A stretch of 64,000 nucleotides of DNA from Microstegium vimineum (GCA_022036555.1 CM039126.1:1824676-1888675), one strand, 5' to 3'. Positions 33,218-45,634 are shown, counted from the stretch's first letter. A program made the numbers and translations. The notes: generated from the sequence alone by a model not told the origin.

Positions 33218-33866
33218 GCTGTATAGTTTCATCAACATGAAACCTTCTCCCTCTCTCTCCTCATCGTTTCATGCAAAAAATATAAATCTGCTGATGTGAC
33301 ACCCTATTTAATGTGCATGAAACCCTCTATAAAACCACATTGAGACTGGCCTAACATTAACACATTCCCCCAATTGTTGCTTCCGTCTTTACTCGAGAAG
33401 GAAGCTAACGATAGCTATCGCTGCTTTGGGCGTTGTGAAGGCCGTTATGGTGAAGGAAGCACTCAACCACGTGTCTACATACCCATAGGAAGTCTGGAAG
33501 CCATAAAAAAGTTGGCTAGTTTTACTGTTTCTATATCCTAGTCGCGATAGGGTGTCCTCAACAGTACGAGACAGCCGATAGCTCATACATGCCATGTCAT
33601 TGCCATCTTCGATAGCTCATACATGCCATGTCATTGCCATCTTATTATGTGAATTTCATATGCAAATATTTTTTATTATATATCTTCTCTCATCTCCCTC
33701 TCATTCTTTATGAGCATATCTACATATTAATTACTTTTTTTCTAAGAGAGATAGGTGTTAAGACGGGAGATAGTCTCTTCTCTCTTTTCCATTTTTTCTC
33801 TTTCATGAAGAAAAAATGTTAGATTTCTATGAGCTAGGTAAAGTGATACGGTCGAGAACGCTCCGG
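33218..33866. other. Non-coding, short tandem duplication
   Basis: AT-rich, no gene. GATAGCTCATACATGCCATG plus the following 14 bases are duplicated in tandem at 33,577 and 33,611. The first 150 bases (ATGAAACC words in both directions) look like MITE remnants. Confidence 0.5.
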
Positions 33867-33868
33867 TA

Positions 33869-34125
33869 CTCCCTCCGTCCCAAAAAGGAGGTCGTTATGG
33901 GATGCGTGCAGGTCAAACTTTTCCAACTTTGACTAAGTTTGTAGAAAATACGTGAAATATTTGTATCTCCAAATAATTTTGTTAAAAAACTAGACTTAAA
34001 GATGTTTCCGATGATACTAATTACTTAGCATAATTATTTATATATTTTAATACATAATTGCCGGTATTTTGAAAACGTTGACTTCTCGAAAAGCGAGAAT
34101 GTCATATATTTAGAGACTGAGGGAA
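33869..34125. mobile_element. Stowaway MITE (257 bp)
   Basis: CTCCCTCCGTCCCAAAAAGG start, decayed end GACTGAGGGAA, TA at both sides. Nearly the same sequence as 38,038-38,294, also 257 bp, so both belong to one subfamily. Confidence 0.85.
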
Positions 34126-34807
34126 TATATCACTTTTTTAGGCTCAAATAACTTTATCCCACCGCGTATATTTGGCCGCCGTGCCCTCAAAGGAAGCGAG
34201 GACACGGTAGTATGATCATACGTCACATTATTGAAAGCAAGTGACGTGTATCCGAGATGACATCACAAAAACCGTACCGGAGCCGGAGGTGCTGACGACT
34301 GAAATGAATGAATTGGTGCCCATGCATGATGCTCTGGCCAGTACGAAAAGGATCTGGATATACTGTTCCTCCTGCCTGTGCTTTGGACGACGACGACGAG
34401 AGCTGCTGGCTGACGCTTTTTTGGACGACGACGGCGACGACGACTTGAGAGCTGCTAGCTGTCGCTTTTAATGTACCGACACTTGGCAGGTGCGGTGCCA
34501 TGCAAATGAATGAGGTTCTGCATGCATCTGCCCCTACATACGACGACGCTCACCTGGTCTGTTCTCTTCCCTTCAAAATTACAAAACTTTACCACATTCT
34601 CTGTTATTACATCGAATTTTTATACACGTACATAAAACATTAAATATAGATAAAATATAACTAACTGCGCACTTTTTATGTAATTTTCGATACAAATCTT
34701 TTAAACCTAGTTACTCTAGGATTAGATAATAATTATAAATACAAACAAAACGCTATAGATCTTTACACCGTAAATATTTTAGATCCAAACTCCAAATGAT
34801 AAGATGA
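34126..34807. other. Non-coding
   Basis: A GC-richer patch with CGACGACGA repeats at 34,385-34,445, otherwise AT-rich. No supported gene. Confidence 0.5.
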
Positions 34808-35033
34808 CCCTGTTTGGTACAACTTATAAGCTGCTTATGATCAAAATAAGCTGGAATGAATAGCCAAACACAACGCTTTTCAGCAGCTTATTCTGGCCAC
34901 GCTTATTCCCACAACTCCCATTTATACTAATAAGCAGAAGCTGGATCAGACCAGCTTATTTTGACAGTTGTTTTTATCCTATTTGTGGAGCTTATCTGGG
35001 AAGCGCTTCCTAAATAAGCTCTACCAATCAGGG
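34808..35033. mobile_element. MITE, unclassified
   Basis: Inverted ends CCCTGTTTGGTACAACTTAT and RC of AGCTCTACCAATCAGGG, with AGCTTAT/ATAAGCT words throughout. No clear target duplication, so the superfamily is open (hAT-like is possible). Confidence 0.55.
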
Positions 35034-36060
35034 CCGATGTCTTGTAATTTTAAACAGAGAGGTCATGCAAATAACAGGCCGGTCGTGCCGCCGCCGCCAC
35101 GGCCAGATGCGCCTAGCTAGCTACGCAGTGGCTGATGCGTTTCGACGGCACAACTTGTGCCACTGTTGTGTCATTGTGTGTTTGTACCGTGAAATTGTGA
35201 TTCCATCCATGGATGTGCAGTGGAAGATTGATTTTTTGCTTGAATTGGATTGTGTTACGATGTTTTTTGAATTGGATGCAGATTCATCATTGATTTCTCT
35301 CCACCTTGATTTTTTGGTCCGGCCCATTCTTTTTTGCTATTAAATACCAATAACGTCTCCGATCTCCCGCACCCCGTAGCTATTAAAGAAGGCGTGACTA
35401 TTTAAAGAATACAATATACAATCCAACATCAAGTAGAATACTGTGTTCAAGTTCTAACAGGAATACATACAGTAGGATCTCTACAATCGGACGTTCCAGA
35501 CTTACAATATACAGTCCGACATCAAGTAAAATACTGTGTTCAAGTTCTAACAGGAATAAAAAAAAATGATTTTAAAAAAAATACCTATGATTCGCAAACG
35601 GGAACCAGAAAGAACGCTCGTTAGTAAAAATAGAAAACTTCAGTACGTACCAAATTCAGTGGAAAAAACAAAGAAAAAAGAATCTCAGATGGACAAGACC
35701 AGAAAATGGAATATAATTAAAGAAACACATGTCCCTAAAATAATATAAACCTCTCGGTACGTATCCCAAATCCAGTCTATTATAGGAAACTAAAATAAAA
35801 CATGTTGAAATATACGAGTCATTCTTTTATATATTTGGTAGAGATTACCTTTTTCTATTCAGATAGATTAAAAATGCGTAGGAGCATATATAACGATTTG
35901 GTTTTATGACTGCCATCACGCATATTGGGAAACAATTTTTTTATAATATATTTATCTTTTCGCATTGGTTACATTAGAATAAGATTTGTATGGAAAGCTG
36001 GATGTTTCCCTATGCCCATGCATTAGGGTGATATATTTATAAATCTATTTTTTTAACTTT
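35034..36060. other. Non-coding, with a direct duplication
   Basis: About 55 bases beginning ACAATATACAATCCAACATC occur at about 35,409 and again near 35,506. No gene is supported; 35,566-35,748 is a short AT-rich open frame only. Confidence 0.5.
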
Positions 36061-36065
36061 CACCT

Positions 36066-37328
36066 TGAAAGTGCAATCAAGCCCTAAGTGAGTTTTGGTT
36101 ACATGACAACATATTTAGAAGACTAATGAGACTCTTCCAAGTATGACAAGCAGGTTAAACTTAAGGAGGTTGATGAATAGGTTGGCGGACCCCTCTAATT
36201 ACAAAAGTGTATGGCAACAAGCTTAAAGGGTGTTTAATTCGTTTTCTATTTCGAAATTGAGTTTAGGTATGCCGTACTATTAAGAGGGATTCGACACGCA
36301 TGTCAACAAGTGAACCAAATGTAATATCTATCCAATCATATCACACCTTCAGATACACAGTAGGCAAATTAGCCAGCTATTCATTGATCCACTCTTTGTT
36401 ATTTCTGCCAGGCCGACAGTGCCGAGCAGTCCTGCACTGCCGCCCCTATGGCCGACACTGTCGCGACTTGTTCTGCCCGTTAGACAGTGAAGGGATATTT
36501 CTTACCCCCTCACTTCTCCCCAACGGCTAGTTCTGCAATTCCTTCTTTCAGACTTCGAAAAACAGAACATAGAAGCTCCCTTCTTGCTCTCCCTTCTCCC
36601 TTGGTGCTCCAATTCTCTCCTCCATTGATTTCCAATCATTCCTTGAGAGATTGAGCCTCCAAGCTTGAGAAGAAGCTTCTCCCTCGGATCTTCAACTCCT
36701 ACAAGCATTTAGTTTGCGTGGTGGCCGGCGGTTTGAGTTCTTTACTCTTGGAGCATTGCTCCTAACCAGCTAGAGGTTGCCCTTGAGCTTGCCTCCTTCG
36801 TGTGGCAGCCTAGGGAAGTTTGTATCACCTCATATTGCTAATACATAACCTCTCATCTCAAGGGTTCATTCTCTTGACTTGAGACCGAGGAAAGAGCTAG
36901 CCTTTGTGGTGAGCTTGAGCCTTGTGTGGCGCACCTCAACAACGTGGACGTAGGCAAGCCTTGGTGGCGAGCTGAACCACGGGTCAAATCTTGTGTCCCC
37001 TTGTGATTGTCTCTCTACTTTGATATATATTGTTTGCAAGGTGATTTCTAGGGTTTGGACTCGATCTACTCGGTGGGTGTGTTGCTACCACTTTCAAGTG
37101 GTGCTAGAGGTTCCCTACACCTCTAGGAAGGTTTTGATTTAAACACAATTTCCATTCTAGTTATACTTTTTGAATTATGCTCAGTTCTGTCCTGGTGACC
37201 AGCACTACCGCCCCAGAGAGCAACAGTGTCGGGCACCCCGGCAGTGCCAGACCTGTGCTAACAGAAAAATTGCTAAGTTGTTTTAAACAGGCCTATTCAC
37301 CCCCCTCTAGGCTAATCAGGTCCTTACA
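36066..37328 (+). mobile_element. Solo LTR (1,263 bp), copia-like
   Basis: Begins TGAAAGTGCAATCAAGCCCT and ends AATCAGGTCCTTACA; the flanks are a perfect CACCT duplication (36,061-36,065 and 37,329-37,333). The 3' text CCTATTCACCCCCCTCTAGG is typical of the end of grass copia-type LTRs. No internal region remains. Confidence 0.85.
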
Positions 37329-37333
37329 CACCT

Positions 37334-37388
37334 ATTATTATATTATATCTTTTATCTCCCGTTACAACGTACGTGCACGTTTGCTAGT
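37334..37388 (+). mobile_element. Helitron 3' end
   Basis: CGTTACAACGTACGTGCACG followed by TTTGCTAGT, the grass Helitron 3' terminus. Its 5' end was not found; the solo LTR at 36,066 lies just upstream and may be inside it. Confidence 0.6.
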
Positions 37389-37390
37389 AA

Positions 37391-38405
37391 TCTATACCTA
37401 ATAATAAAGAGGCAAAATTTCAGCCGCTTTTTTGGTCTGCAATTTTTTTGGTCCGGCCTACTTTAATTAATTCTATACGATTTCGGCGAAGATTACTAAT
37501 CCTACACGTTTTCAGGCATTCTGTCCATAGTCCGAATTAAATTGAACCCGCACCTGTGGGCCAAACTGCTTGTGTGCTGGATTTGGCCCAACACTTGCTA
37601 TTCAGCCCACTCCAATGAAAACGGACAGGCCCACAACAAGTCAACTCATGAAAGATTGCACAGTTCAGACTCAAAACAACTTCCTAGAAGCTCAGTTAGT
37701 ACCACCTCGCCTACCTTAGGAGAGCCAGACGGGAGGGCTCCCAATAAAATTAACAGAGGTGATGGTGCTCCGTACATGCCTGGACGGGGTTTATCTAATG
37801 TAAATTAAATTTTGGTCCTTGCCCCCATACAATTTTGTCATTGGTTTTGTTTTTTCTATGGTCTTCTCTAACTAACTTTGTGAATGTAAATGTCTCTATT
37901 TGTTATCCTCCTATTTTTATATATAGTTACCCTCCTATTTTTATATATAGGGATTCGAGTAAAATGAATAGTCGAGTACAATGAATAGTAATTCTAATCA
38001 TAATCCAATTCTAAATAGTAAAAGACAAAAACAGATAATCCCTCTGTCCCAAAAAGGATGACGTTATGGGATGCGTGTAGGTCAAACTTTCTCAACTTTA
38101 ACTAAGTTTGTAGAAAATACGTGCAACATTTGTATCACCAAATAAATTTGTTAAAAAACTAGATTTAAAGATCTTTTCGATGATACTAATTACTTAGCAT
38201 AATTATTTATATATTTTAATACATAATTACCGGTATTTTGAAAACGTTGACTTCTCGGGAAGCGAGAATGACATCTATTTAGGGACGGAGGGAGTATCTA
38301 TTTATAATTCTATATATGTAGTTTGTGTTTATAGAAGTTTGAATAGCTCTTTTCTAGCATGATGAATCGGTGAACCCGTTGCAACGCACAGGCACTTTTG
38401 CTAGT
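37391..38405 (+). mobile_element. Helitron (non-autonomous), 1,015 bp
   Basis: Starts TCTATACCTAATAATAAAGA and ends CGTTGCAACGCACAGGCAC..TTTGCTAGT, the 5' TC and 3' CTAGT pair of a common grass Helitron family. It contains the Stowaway copy at 38,038-38,294. No Rep/helicase coding. Confidence 0.75.
38038..38294. mobile_element. Stowaway MITE (257 bp) inside a Helitron
   Basis: ATCCCTCTGTCCCAAAAAGG to TTTAGGGACGGAGGGAG with flanking TA. Sister copy of 33,869-34,125. Confidence 0.85.
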
Positions 38406-38669
38406 AATAATAAAGAGCCAAAATTTCTCTCCTCCACCATTTTTTGGTCCGGCTCCCCTAATCTAATTCGTACACGTATTGTGTTCCGTTACAACACAGG
38501 GCATGTTTACCGGATAGAATACAAAGTCCGATTTCGTTCGACTCCCCTAATCCGATTCGTACACGTATTGTGTTTCGTTACAACACAAGGCATGTTTACC
38601 GGATAGAATACAAAGTCCGATTTCGATACGTATTGAGTTCCGTTGCAACGCACGGGCACATTTGCTAGT
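38406..38669 (+). mobile_element. Helitron derivative 2, with internal 89-bp tandem duplication
   Basis: AATAATAAAGAGCCAAAATT directly after the previous CTAGT, ending GTTGCAACGCACGGGCACAT..GCTAGT. The first bases (TCTATAC) are missing. TTCGTACACGTATTG occurs at 38,467 and 38,556 within an 89-bp direct duplication. Confidence 0.65.
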
Positions 38670-39392
38670 CTAATAATAAAGAGGAAAAATTTTAGCTATT
38701 TTTTTATCCATCCATTTTTTTGGTCCGTCTCTATCTAACTACCGGATAATAGAATATGTATGGACTTATATATAGAACTCGTACTTAACTCTTGTCTAGC
38801 AACTTAACTCTTGTCTAGCATGTTACCGAGTCCGAGTCTAAAACCTATTACGTCGTGTATGTGATCCGAACTCAAAAACAATCGATTTTCCATACGAATC
38901 CTATTCAACATGTCTCATGCCGAAAGAGAAATATATTATATTTTCAGGCCAATTCATTTCTAAAAATATTTGTTTACATCATATTCTCTGACATGACTCG
39001 TGATGACACATATATAATAGGAAAAAAGATATATATGTAAAGAAAAAAATTATGGACTTAGTGATAAAATCTCCCCGTTTCACTAAGATGTGCATGAATA
39101 AATATGAAAAAAGCAATGGAAGCACATAGGGAAATAGAATAAAAAAATAGCAATGGAGTACTTCATGGACTCTTTTGGCTTGTAGTGAAAAAAATAATGA
39201 CATATATTATAGAGAAAAAAATAAATAGCAATTGACTCCATCACAAACTACTTTGATTTGAGACTCTAAAAAGAACGCGTACAAAAAAGGGTAAAATATG
39301 AAAATATATGCAACAAGCATTTTTGTTTGTGTTTTTCACTAATATTTGATTTTTTTTCTCTCTCATTTCAATGTACGGGCACGTTTGCTAGT
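38670..39392 (+). mobile_element. Helitron derivative 3
   Basis: CTAATAATAAAGAGGAAAAA follows the preceding 3' end; the element ends AATGTACGGGCACGTTTGCTAGT at 39,392. No coding sequence. Confidence 0.6.
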
Positions 39393-39699
39393 ACTCCATT
39401 CATTCCAAATTATAAGTCATTCCAATAAATAACAAAATTATATCATAGAACACCAAATGTACATATATATACCTAAATGGAATACAAAAGTAAAATAATA
39501 AAATAAAATAAAATAGATTGAAATAAAAAAGAGTGGAGAAGTAAAAAACAAAATCAAATGAAAATAAGAAAACCACATAAAGCATAAAGGAGAAAAAGAA
39601 AAAGAAGAAAAGCAGAAAAGAATAAAACATGAAAATAAAAATAAAAACAGTTAAAATAATTAATTATAGTAGAAGTACATGCATGCAGCATGTATTGCT
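39393..39699. other. AT-rich non-coding
   Basis: CTCCATTCATTCCAAATTAT at the start resembles a Stowaway end; the rest is A-rich with AAAATAA-type words. No gene. Confidence 0.4.
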
Positions 39700-40075
39700 T
39701 CGAATAATCCATTCGTTCACGTAGTGCAGCAAATAACCAACAATCAACAACCATCTCATACCGTTTCAAAAAAAAAAAACCGTCTCATAGAATGCTTTCT
39801 TTTTCAACCAGCAGAAAATGTTAAAAACGGGCCAAAATAAAATTAGTCTGCTGTAGACGTACAATGCTTTCTTATTGAACCAGCAGAAAACGTTAGAGAA
39901 GATTTTGGAGATACGCGGAAGAGTCTCGGCAGATTGGAGAAGGAAAGCAGGCAGGCGGGCCGCCCAAAATCCCGCAAAGGCCCATCGCTGATCAGTCATG
40001 GCGCACAGGCACGTGGGCCTCCCCCGCCCGGACGGCCTGCAGGCCCATCCTGATCAGGCTGCCAAGACACACACC
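39700..40075 (+). repeat. Repeat family B, copy 2
   Basis: Inverted relative to 9,116-9,430; shares the AACCAGCAGAAAA words and the GGCGGGCCGCCCAAAAT block. Inside, TTTCTT..AACCAGCAGAAAA is itself duplicated (39,793 and 39,868). Confidence 0.6.
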
Positions 40076-40146
40076 TACACAGCATCAGAACCCAATAAGC
40101 GGAAAACCAAATTTCCTATATGGAGCATTTTCCTTTATTTATTTAG

Positions 40147-40460
40147 ACTAGCAAATATACCCATACATTGCAACAGAAGAAAAAAGTATCAAACATTCAT
40201 GCAAAATGATAACATGAATGGTACATATATATTTATGTTTTGTGTTTTTATAATTTATTTTAGAATGACTGTCACATCCATAATATAAGTTAATGCTGAC
40301 AATAAATAACAATGTCTTATTAAAGATATATCGAATTAACACCGACAACGAGGACCCGTACTCCTTGGCCACCTCCGCGTATTTTGGGTCTGCCTTTGGC
40401 ACGTTATAAATGCAACATATGCAAGGATGATTTAACACACCTATCTAAAAAATAGAACCT
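40147..40460 (-). mobile_element. Helitron 3' end in reverse orientation
   Basis: ACTAGCAAATATACCCATAC then ATTGCAAC: the reverse complement of a grass Helitron 3' end. The 5' end to its right is not resolved; 40,460 is approximate. Confidence 0.45.
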
Positions 40461-41203
40461 AACTAATAAGATTCATAACATCTATGGATAGATCACATTT
40501 TTATAATGCTAACAAAATTGGTTTAGCATTTTTTTGATTTTCTATGAATTTTTGTGAATTTTGCAAGATCACTGTTGTTATATAAAAGAGAAAAAAACAA
40601 AAGCAAAGCAAAAAGGCTTGCATGGGTTTGGTATAGCCCGCAATCATAACATCTGTGGATAGATCATATTTTTATGAAGCTAAGAAAACTGGTTTGGTAT
40701 TTTTTTTTGTTTTATATTTTTTGGATGACTTTTGCAAGATCTCTAACTTTTATAGAAAAAAGAGAAAAAAAATGATAGAAAAGGAAAAAAAAAGCTTGCA
40801 TGGGCTTGTCCATCCCACAACGAAGCCGGCGCTCAACTTCCCCGAGCGAGCGGCGGCCGCGTACGGCGCCGAGGGCCAGCTGTTGCCGCGGGTCCGTGCA
40901 ACGCGTGGCGTCCGACGCCGGCATGACCGCCGACGCACAGCTCGTTGCGGCGCGGGAGAGCGCGCCCGCGCCCGCGCTGGCGCACGCCCATCGCACCGGC
41001 ATTGGCATCATCGACAGCGCACACGGCACATTAGATAAGCAGTTTGGCGAAGTATGTAGAGGCACGAACTTAATTTGCCTTTTAAATTTATCACTTTAAT
41101 GTATGTATTTAATTTTATAATATTGTTATATTATCATGTGATCTATGTGTTTTTAGTATAAAAGTTTTGTTATCCCGTAGCAACGTACGGACACGATACT
41201 AGT
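40461..41203 (+). mobile_element. Helitron-like 3' end with a captured GC-rich fragment
   Basis: Ends CGTAGCAACGTACGGACACG then ATACTAGT at 41,203. A GC-rich block (40,820-41,035) sits in AT-rich sequence; its frame at 40,820 reads PALNFPERAAAAYG, which looks like the last residues of an AP2/ERF domain (LNFP). The left border is uncertain. A captured exon is a reasonable but unproven reading. Confidence 0.35.
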
Positions 41204-42871
41204 AGTTTTGGATTTGAAACTGTATGTAGGCTGATATCACGCTCATTTTAGGCTGTTGTCATCCACTTATTAAAAATAAAGAAGGGTACTAGGCCAGGCC
41301 AAAAGGCATTGCTGTCATGTGACAGCAGTGCTTGTATACTGGATCACAACAGTCAGCCCAGGCCTCAGTATCACTCTCCCCGAGCGACACGGGCGGTGCC
41401 TCCCATCCCCAGTCGTCTAAGCTAGCCTTCCTCCTCGGCCTCTCGCCCTCGCCACCGCTAGAGAAGGCTGCCGGAAGCCTGCGCAGCTGCTAGGGATATG
41501 ATGGTGGTGGTCGGGCCTAATTTCTCCTCCTCTCTCTTTCCCTATATGGATGGCGGGCAAAGCGCGATGGGCGCCAGCGGATAGTAGCGATGGTGGCTCC
41601 CTCCTGGCCGCTAGAGCGCAAATCCATGGCCGCGTTACCCGGATCTGACGATGCTAGCTACGTAGGGCGGATCTGGCGAACCCGGCCCGGGTCCGGGTGC
41701 GTCGGTGGCACGACTTGAGTCCATGGAGAGGCGCCTCATGTCTATGTGCAGCTGCCGAGGGAGGATCTATCGGCCGGTGGTGTGCGTCAGTGTGATGACG
41801 GAGGTTCAGGTGGTAGCAAGAGGTCGCACGTACGGATGCAGCAGCGGCGCAAAGGCTAGCGCGCTACGAGTGTGCAAGGGCCGTGTGCGTGATGACAGTG
41901 TGCAGTGGCGGTGGGGAGGTCGCGCATGGGCGGTGACGGCAACAGGTAGGATGTGTGCTGCGGCGGCATGGTGCGTGATGACACGGTGACGAGTCCACAA
42001 TATTAAAGCAAAGGCGGGCCGACCACTGTGGGCTAGATGGTGTATGCAGTAAAGGTGGTAGATCTGGTGCTGTTGGAGGGGTCTGCATCCTCTGACCAGA
42101 TCTACCTTAATTTGGCACGTTGGCATGGAGGTTGACATGTGCAGGTGCGGATCGACACTACATACTGAGGCCTGAAGGCCTTGCTGTGTCGTGTCATATA
42201 TAGACGGTGGATGTGGTGGCAGTTTGGCCGGCGGTACGTCGTATATATGTATGGTAGCTAGGTGTTGGTCCATTTCGGCTAGATGCACAACTTCTTCACG
42301 TCCTAGCTAGTCGATGTCGTCGATTGCAGTAGGACGGTTGAGGGTTATTAGGGCGAAAGCCTAGACGGCGACACTTTTCTCTTTAGAGGCGTACCACACC
42401 CAGTTCTACCTTGTTACGTTCCCTTGGGTGAAAGCCTATTGTGTGTCGGCGATGATGCATGTGCACGTACCTTTGGCGTCGCCACCTTCCTAAAAGGCAT
42501 TATATATCATGGGCAACTGGCATCGCGTCTAGCATCTCCCGATCTCGTCCGGTGATGGCAACAATTTGCGTCCTTTGGGAAGTTGGAGGTGCCATCCTGT
42601 GACGAGCTTTGCAACGATGATTTGAACGTACATGTAGCTAGTTTGTGGCAGTGTCATGGAGAACTTGTAGATTTTGTTTCCTTTAGCCTCGCTTCCGGAC
42701 TAGAACTCGGGGCTGATCATCGCGAGCTTGTAGTTGTACATAGTGATAGCTGATCGAGTAATGCTTGTATGGTTTTCCGGACCTGATTTCCGTTATAAAT
42801 TATGTCAATTCTCCTCTTATATTAATATAAAAGCAAGAACGCATGTCTTTTCGGATCTTAAAAAAATAAAT
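41204..42871. other. GC-rich, no gene recognised; LINE-like 3' end possible
   Basis: 41,380-42,480 is GC-rich with short open frames on both strands and no domain. The end (TTATAAATTATGTCAATTCTC..TTAATATAAAAGCAAGAACG..AAAAAAATAAAT) resembles the tails of grass retroposons and transcribed non-LTR elements. Low confidence. Confidence 0.25.
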
Positions 42872-42874
42872 ATG

Positions 42875-43056
42875 CACTACTAGAATGGTGGATTTCTTCT
42901 AGTATTTTTAAATAGTACTAAAACACTACCACTAATCATAACACATGAGAAATCTCACTAGGAGACATTTACTAGGAAAAATTTTTACTAAATTTTGACT
43001 ACCAAAACATTAGGAGAACTCCATCTTACTAGGAGAACTTTTAGATTGCGGTAGTG
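42875..43056 (+). mobile_element. Mini-CACTA element (182 bp)
   Basis: CACTACTAGAATGG start and ..GCGGTAGTG end, flanked on both sides by ATG (42,872-42,874 and 43,057-43,059), the 3-bp duplication of CACTA elements. Internal CTAGGAGA/TCTAGT words act as subterminal repeats. Confidence 0.7.
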
Positions 43057-43089
43057 ATGAGTGGACAGGTTGCACTACGAGCAACCCAA

Positions 43090-43500
43090 CCAGCACATAG
43101 CTATGTTAATTCAGTTTGTCTCTTCGTGTGTTCACAGATAGTGTGTACTACACGTTATATATATAAAGTGTTTCCGTTTATACTAAGTTTGGTATAAAGA
43201 ACTAAAGTTGTGGATCAGGTTCTCCTCCAAGTATATATATATATATATATACCTGCAGTGCTCCCCTCCGATTTTTCCTTTATATATTACGGGTCATCTT
43301 TAGGACTTTAGTGGAGCTCTTTATGCTGCATGCAATGGCAACTTTAGTCTTTATATATTATTAGTTGTCAGGTTCGCCAAACGAAACAATAGGGACTGAG
43401 GTCATTCACATCAGTAGTGAACAAAACGAGAGGAGGCGAGGAACGACCAGCGACATTATCACGTGTGCTTGCAAAACGGTCGCATCGAGTGAGGTTTCCC
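43090..43500 (+). repeat. Repeat family A, copy 2
   Basis: Inverted relative to 8,390-8,800; includes the uninterrupted GAGCTCTTTATGCTGCATGC site that the CACTA at 13,540 hit in copy 3. A (TA)n run lies at 43,232-43,250. Confidence 0.6.
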
Positions 43501-44938
43501 GTGCTCCCTTTTGACCTTTTTTCTCTATAATAATGCATGGCATCTTAGGGCTTTAATAGTTGGTAGGGTCGTCTAATTAACCAAGGGTAAGAAAAAAGAG
43601 GTTAAAGTGTTTGCTTGTTAGAGTGTGCAACGAATTTAGGATCTGCTTGGAGGAGCTTCGCCCGGCTTACCTCACACGCTATAGCACTATTGTAGCGGAG
43701 CCGGACGGAGCCGTACAAACATATATAGCCCCGGCGGATTCATTCTCTCATTTGATAGTTATTTTAAGACGGAGCTTGAGCTGTTTTTTCGAGCGCTACA
43801 GTGATGTGTGTTAATTTATAGTATGCTACGTACAATTCGTGAACCGGGACCAGAGCCAGAGCTTCGAGAAGCGGCAACAAATGGCCCCATAGTCTGTCAT
43901 ACTATACCCATGAGCTATTTCTATAAGATTCATATGTTTATTGAAGTCCACAACTAAGAAAAATATCAGGTCTAACTCAACCTAAAACTAAAAGACTAGT
44001 GTAAGAAACTTGTAAGTGTGCAAGACCCAAGATGTGGTTGAATTGGGTCTTCTAATACTTAATTTAAGGCATAGCGTTATTTGTACATGAAAAAACATTA
44101 AACTATACACCAAGATGTGCATCTATGTTTTAATTTCTAGTGCTCTCTACTTACCCAAAACAAGGAGGCTAGCAATCCAGATCTAAGAAGGGGTTTCCTT
44201 GACCCCGGAACACCAAGCCATCGGCACTCCACGCATTAAGCTTGAGCGGTCAACAATGCTGGAGATACACCAAAGCTCCAAGTGCTTTGGCTCACTAATA
44301 TTACAAGTCATATAGCCTAACTCCAATTGGAGTTGATTCTAATGAAACCCAAATAAAACACAACATCTGTGATGAAGGTTTGGAGACCAAAGTAGGTTGT
44401 TTCTACATCTATTTGAGTTCGATCAAGATTCAATATAATGTGATTATCACCTTTTGAAAAAATGACAGATGAATAATTGTTAATCATATCATCACCCTTA
44501 GGCCAAACTGGCATAGAAGAGTGTGTTTTACTATGCAAACTTTACTAATCAAAATAAGGGGCATACGTTCACACTTAAAATTACCCAAAAAGGCAAACAT
44601 AGTCTAATCCTGGGAAAATTAGCTTAGTCATTTTCCCAAATCGGCTTAGCCATTTTTGGAATTTTTTCGGAATGCGAATTTGATTTCATCCATGGATTCC
44701 TCTTGTAGAGATGATCAAAATGCATGTATAGAAAGCCAAATTTGGAGTCTAGAACAACGTTAGAATTACACTTTTAGGAAAGATCCACCCTGGAAATTGG
44801 AAAGTTCTTAAAATGACAAAATAATGATCAAAATTCATATATAGAGCATCTAATTTGAAACTCGGGCGAGGAAATTAGCTTCAGAAAGACTCATACTGCA
44901 CAAACAGATTTACAAACTAGTTAAGCCAATTTTTGTTG
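43501..44938. other. Non-coding
   Basis: No gene or complete element is supported. Short open frames only; composition AT-rich. Confidence 0.5.
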
Positions 44939-45166
44939 CACAACTAGAAAAATGATTTTGGGACACAACCCAAATCATTTTGGGGGGCATGCACAACTTG
45001 CAACTGCCTCCCTAAATAGTTAGGAGGTGCTCCGGTAAAATGTTCACCTCTGATTCTCTGAAAATTATTTACTGAGACAGGCATCCTAATATGACCGGCT
45101 CCAAAAATCATCAATTAATGGAGACGGGCACCTTCGAATGTCTATCTCCATAAATCAACTTTTTGG

Positions 45167-45170
<4 letters not shown>

Positions 45171-45234
<64 letters not shown>

Positions 45235-45236
45235 TT
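45171..45236 (+). repeat. (TA)n microsatellite
   Basis: Over 25 TA units. Confidence 0.95.
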
Positions 45237-45634
45237 TTAGGGCAGTCGCCTCCGTAAATTGATGATTTTTAAAGGCGGTCATTCTAAGATGTCTTAATAA
45301 AGATGTCCGTCTTTACAAATAGTTTCCTAAAAATATTTATAACATTTTATATGAACTCGGATGAAGACAAACTTTATATTAAAATTGTAGCTCTTTACGT
45401 GATCTACATCTTTGTAGTTGAAAAGTTTTTGAATTTAAATTGTTTAAGGTCCTAAAATATCATTGTAAGTTCATGAATTTTGAAATTTAAAATTTAAAAT
45501 TATGAAACAATCTTGGACGTTGGCATGATCGATATGGAAGATATGAAAGTTATAGCTCTTAATACAATTATAGTGTTTGACAAGATTTTTTGAATTTTCA
45601 AACTATCTCAAACAAGTAGTGATAGTAATATCAC

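Noticed and set aside
21514..33222. GGTGT/GCTGT as a target duplication of a complete element
   Set aside because: One mismatch in five and the two LTRs are not homologous, so it may be chance.
39400..39660. T/F-rich minus-strand ORF resembling membrane segments
   Set aside because: Arises from A-rich low-complexity DNA; no gene-like context.
41705..42288. GC-rich ORFs on both strands
   Set aside because: No domain, no consistent codon pattern, flanked by retroposon-like sequence.
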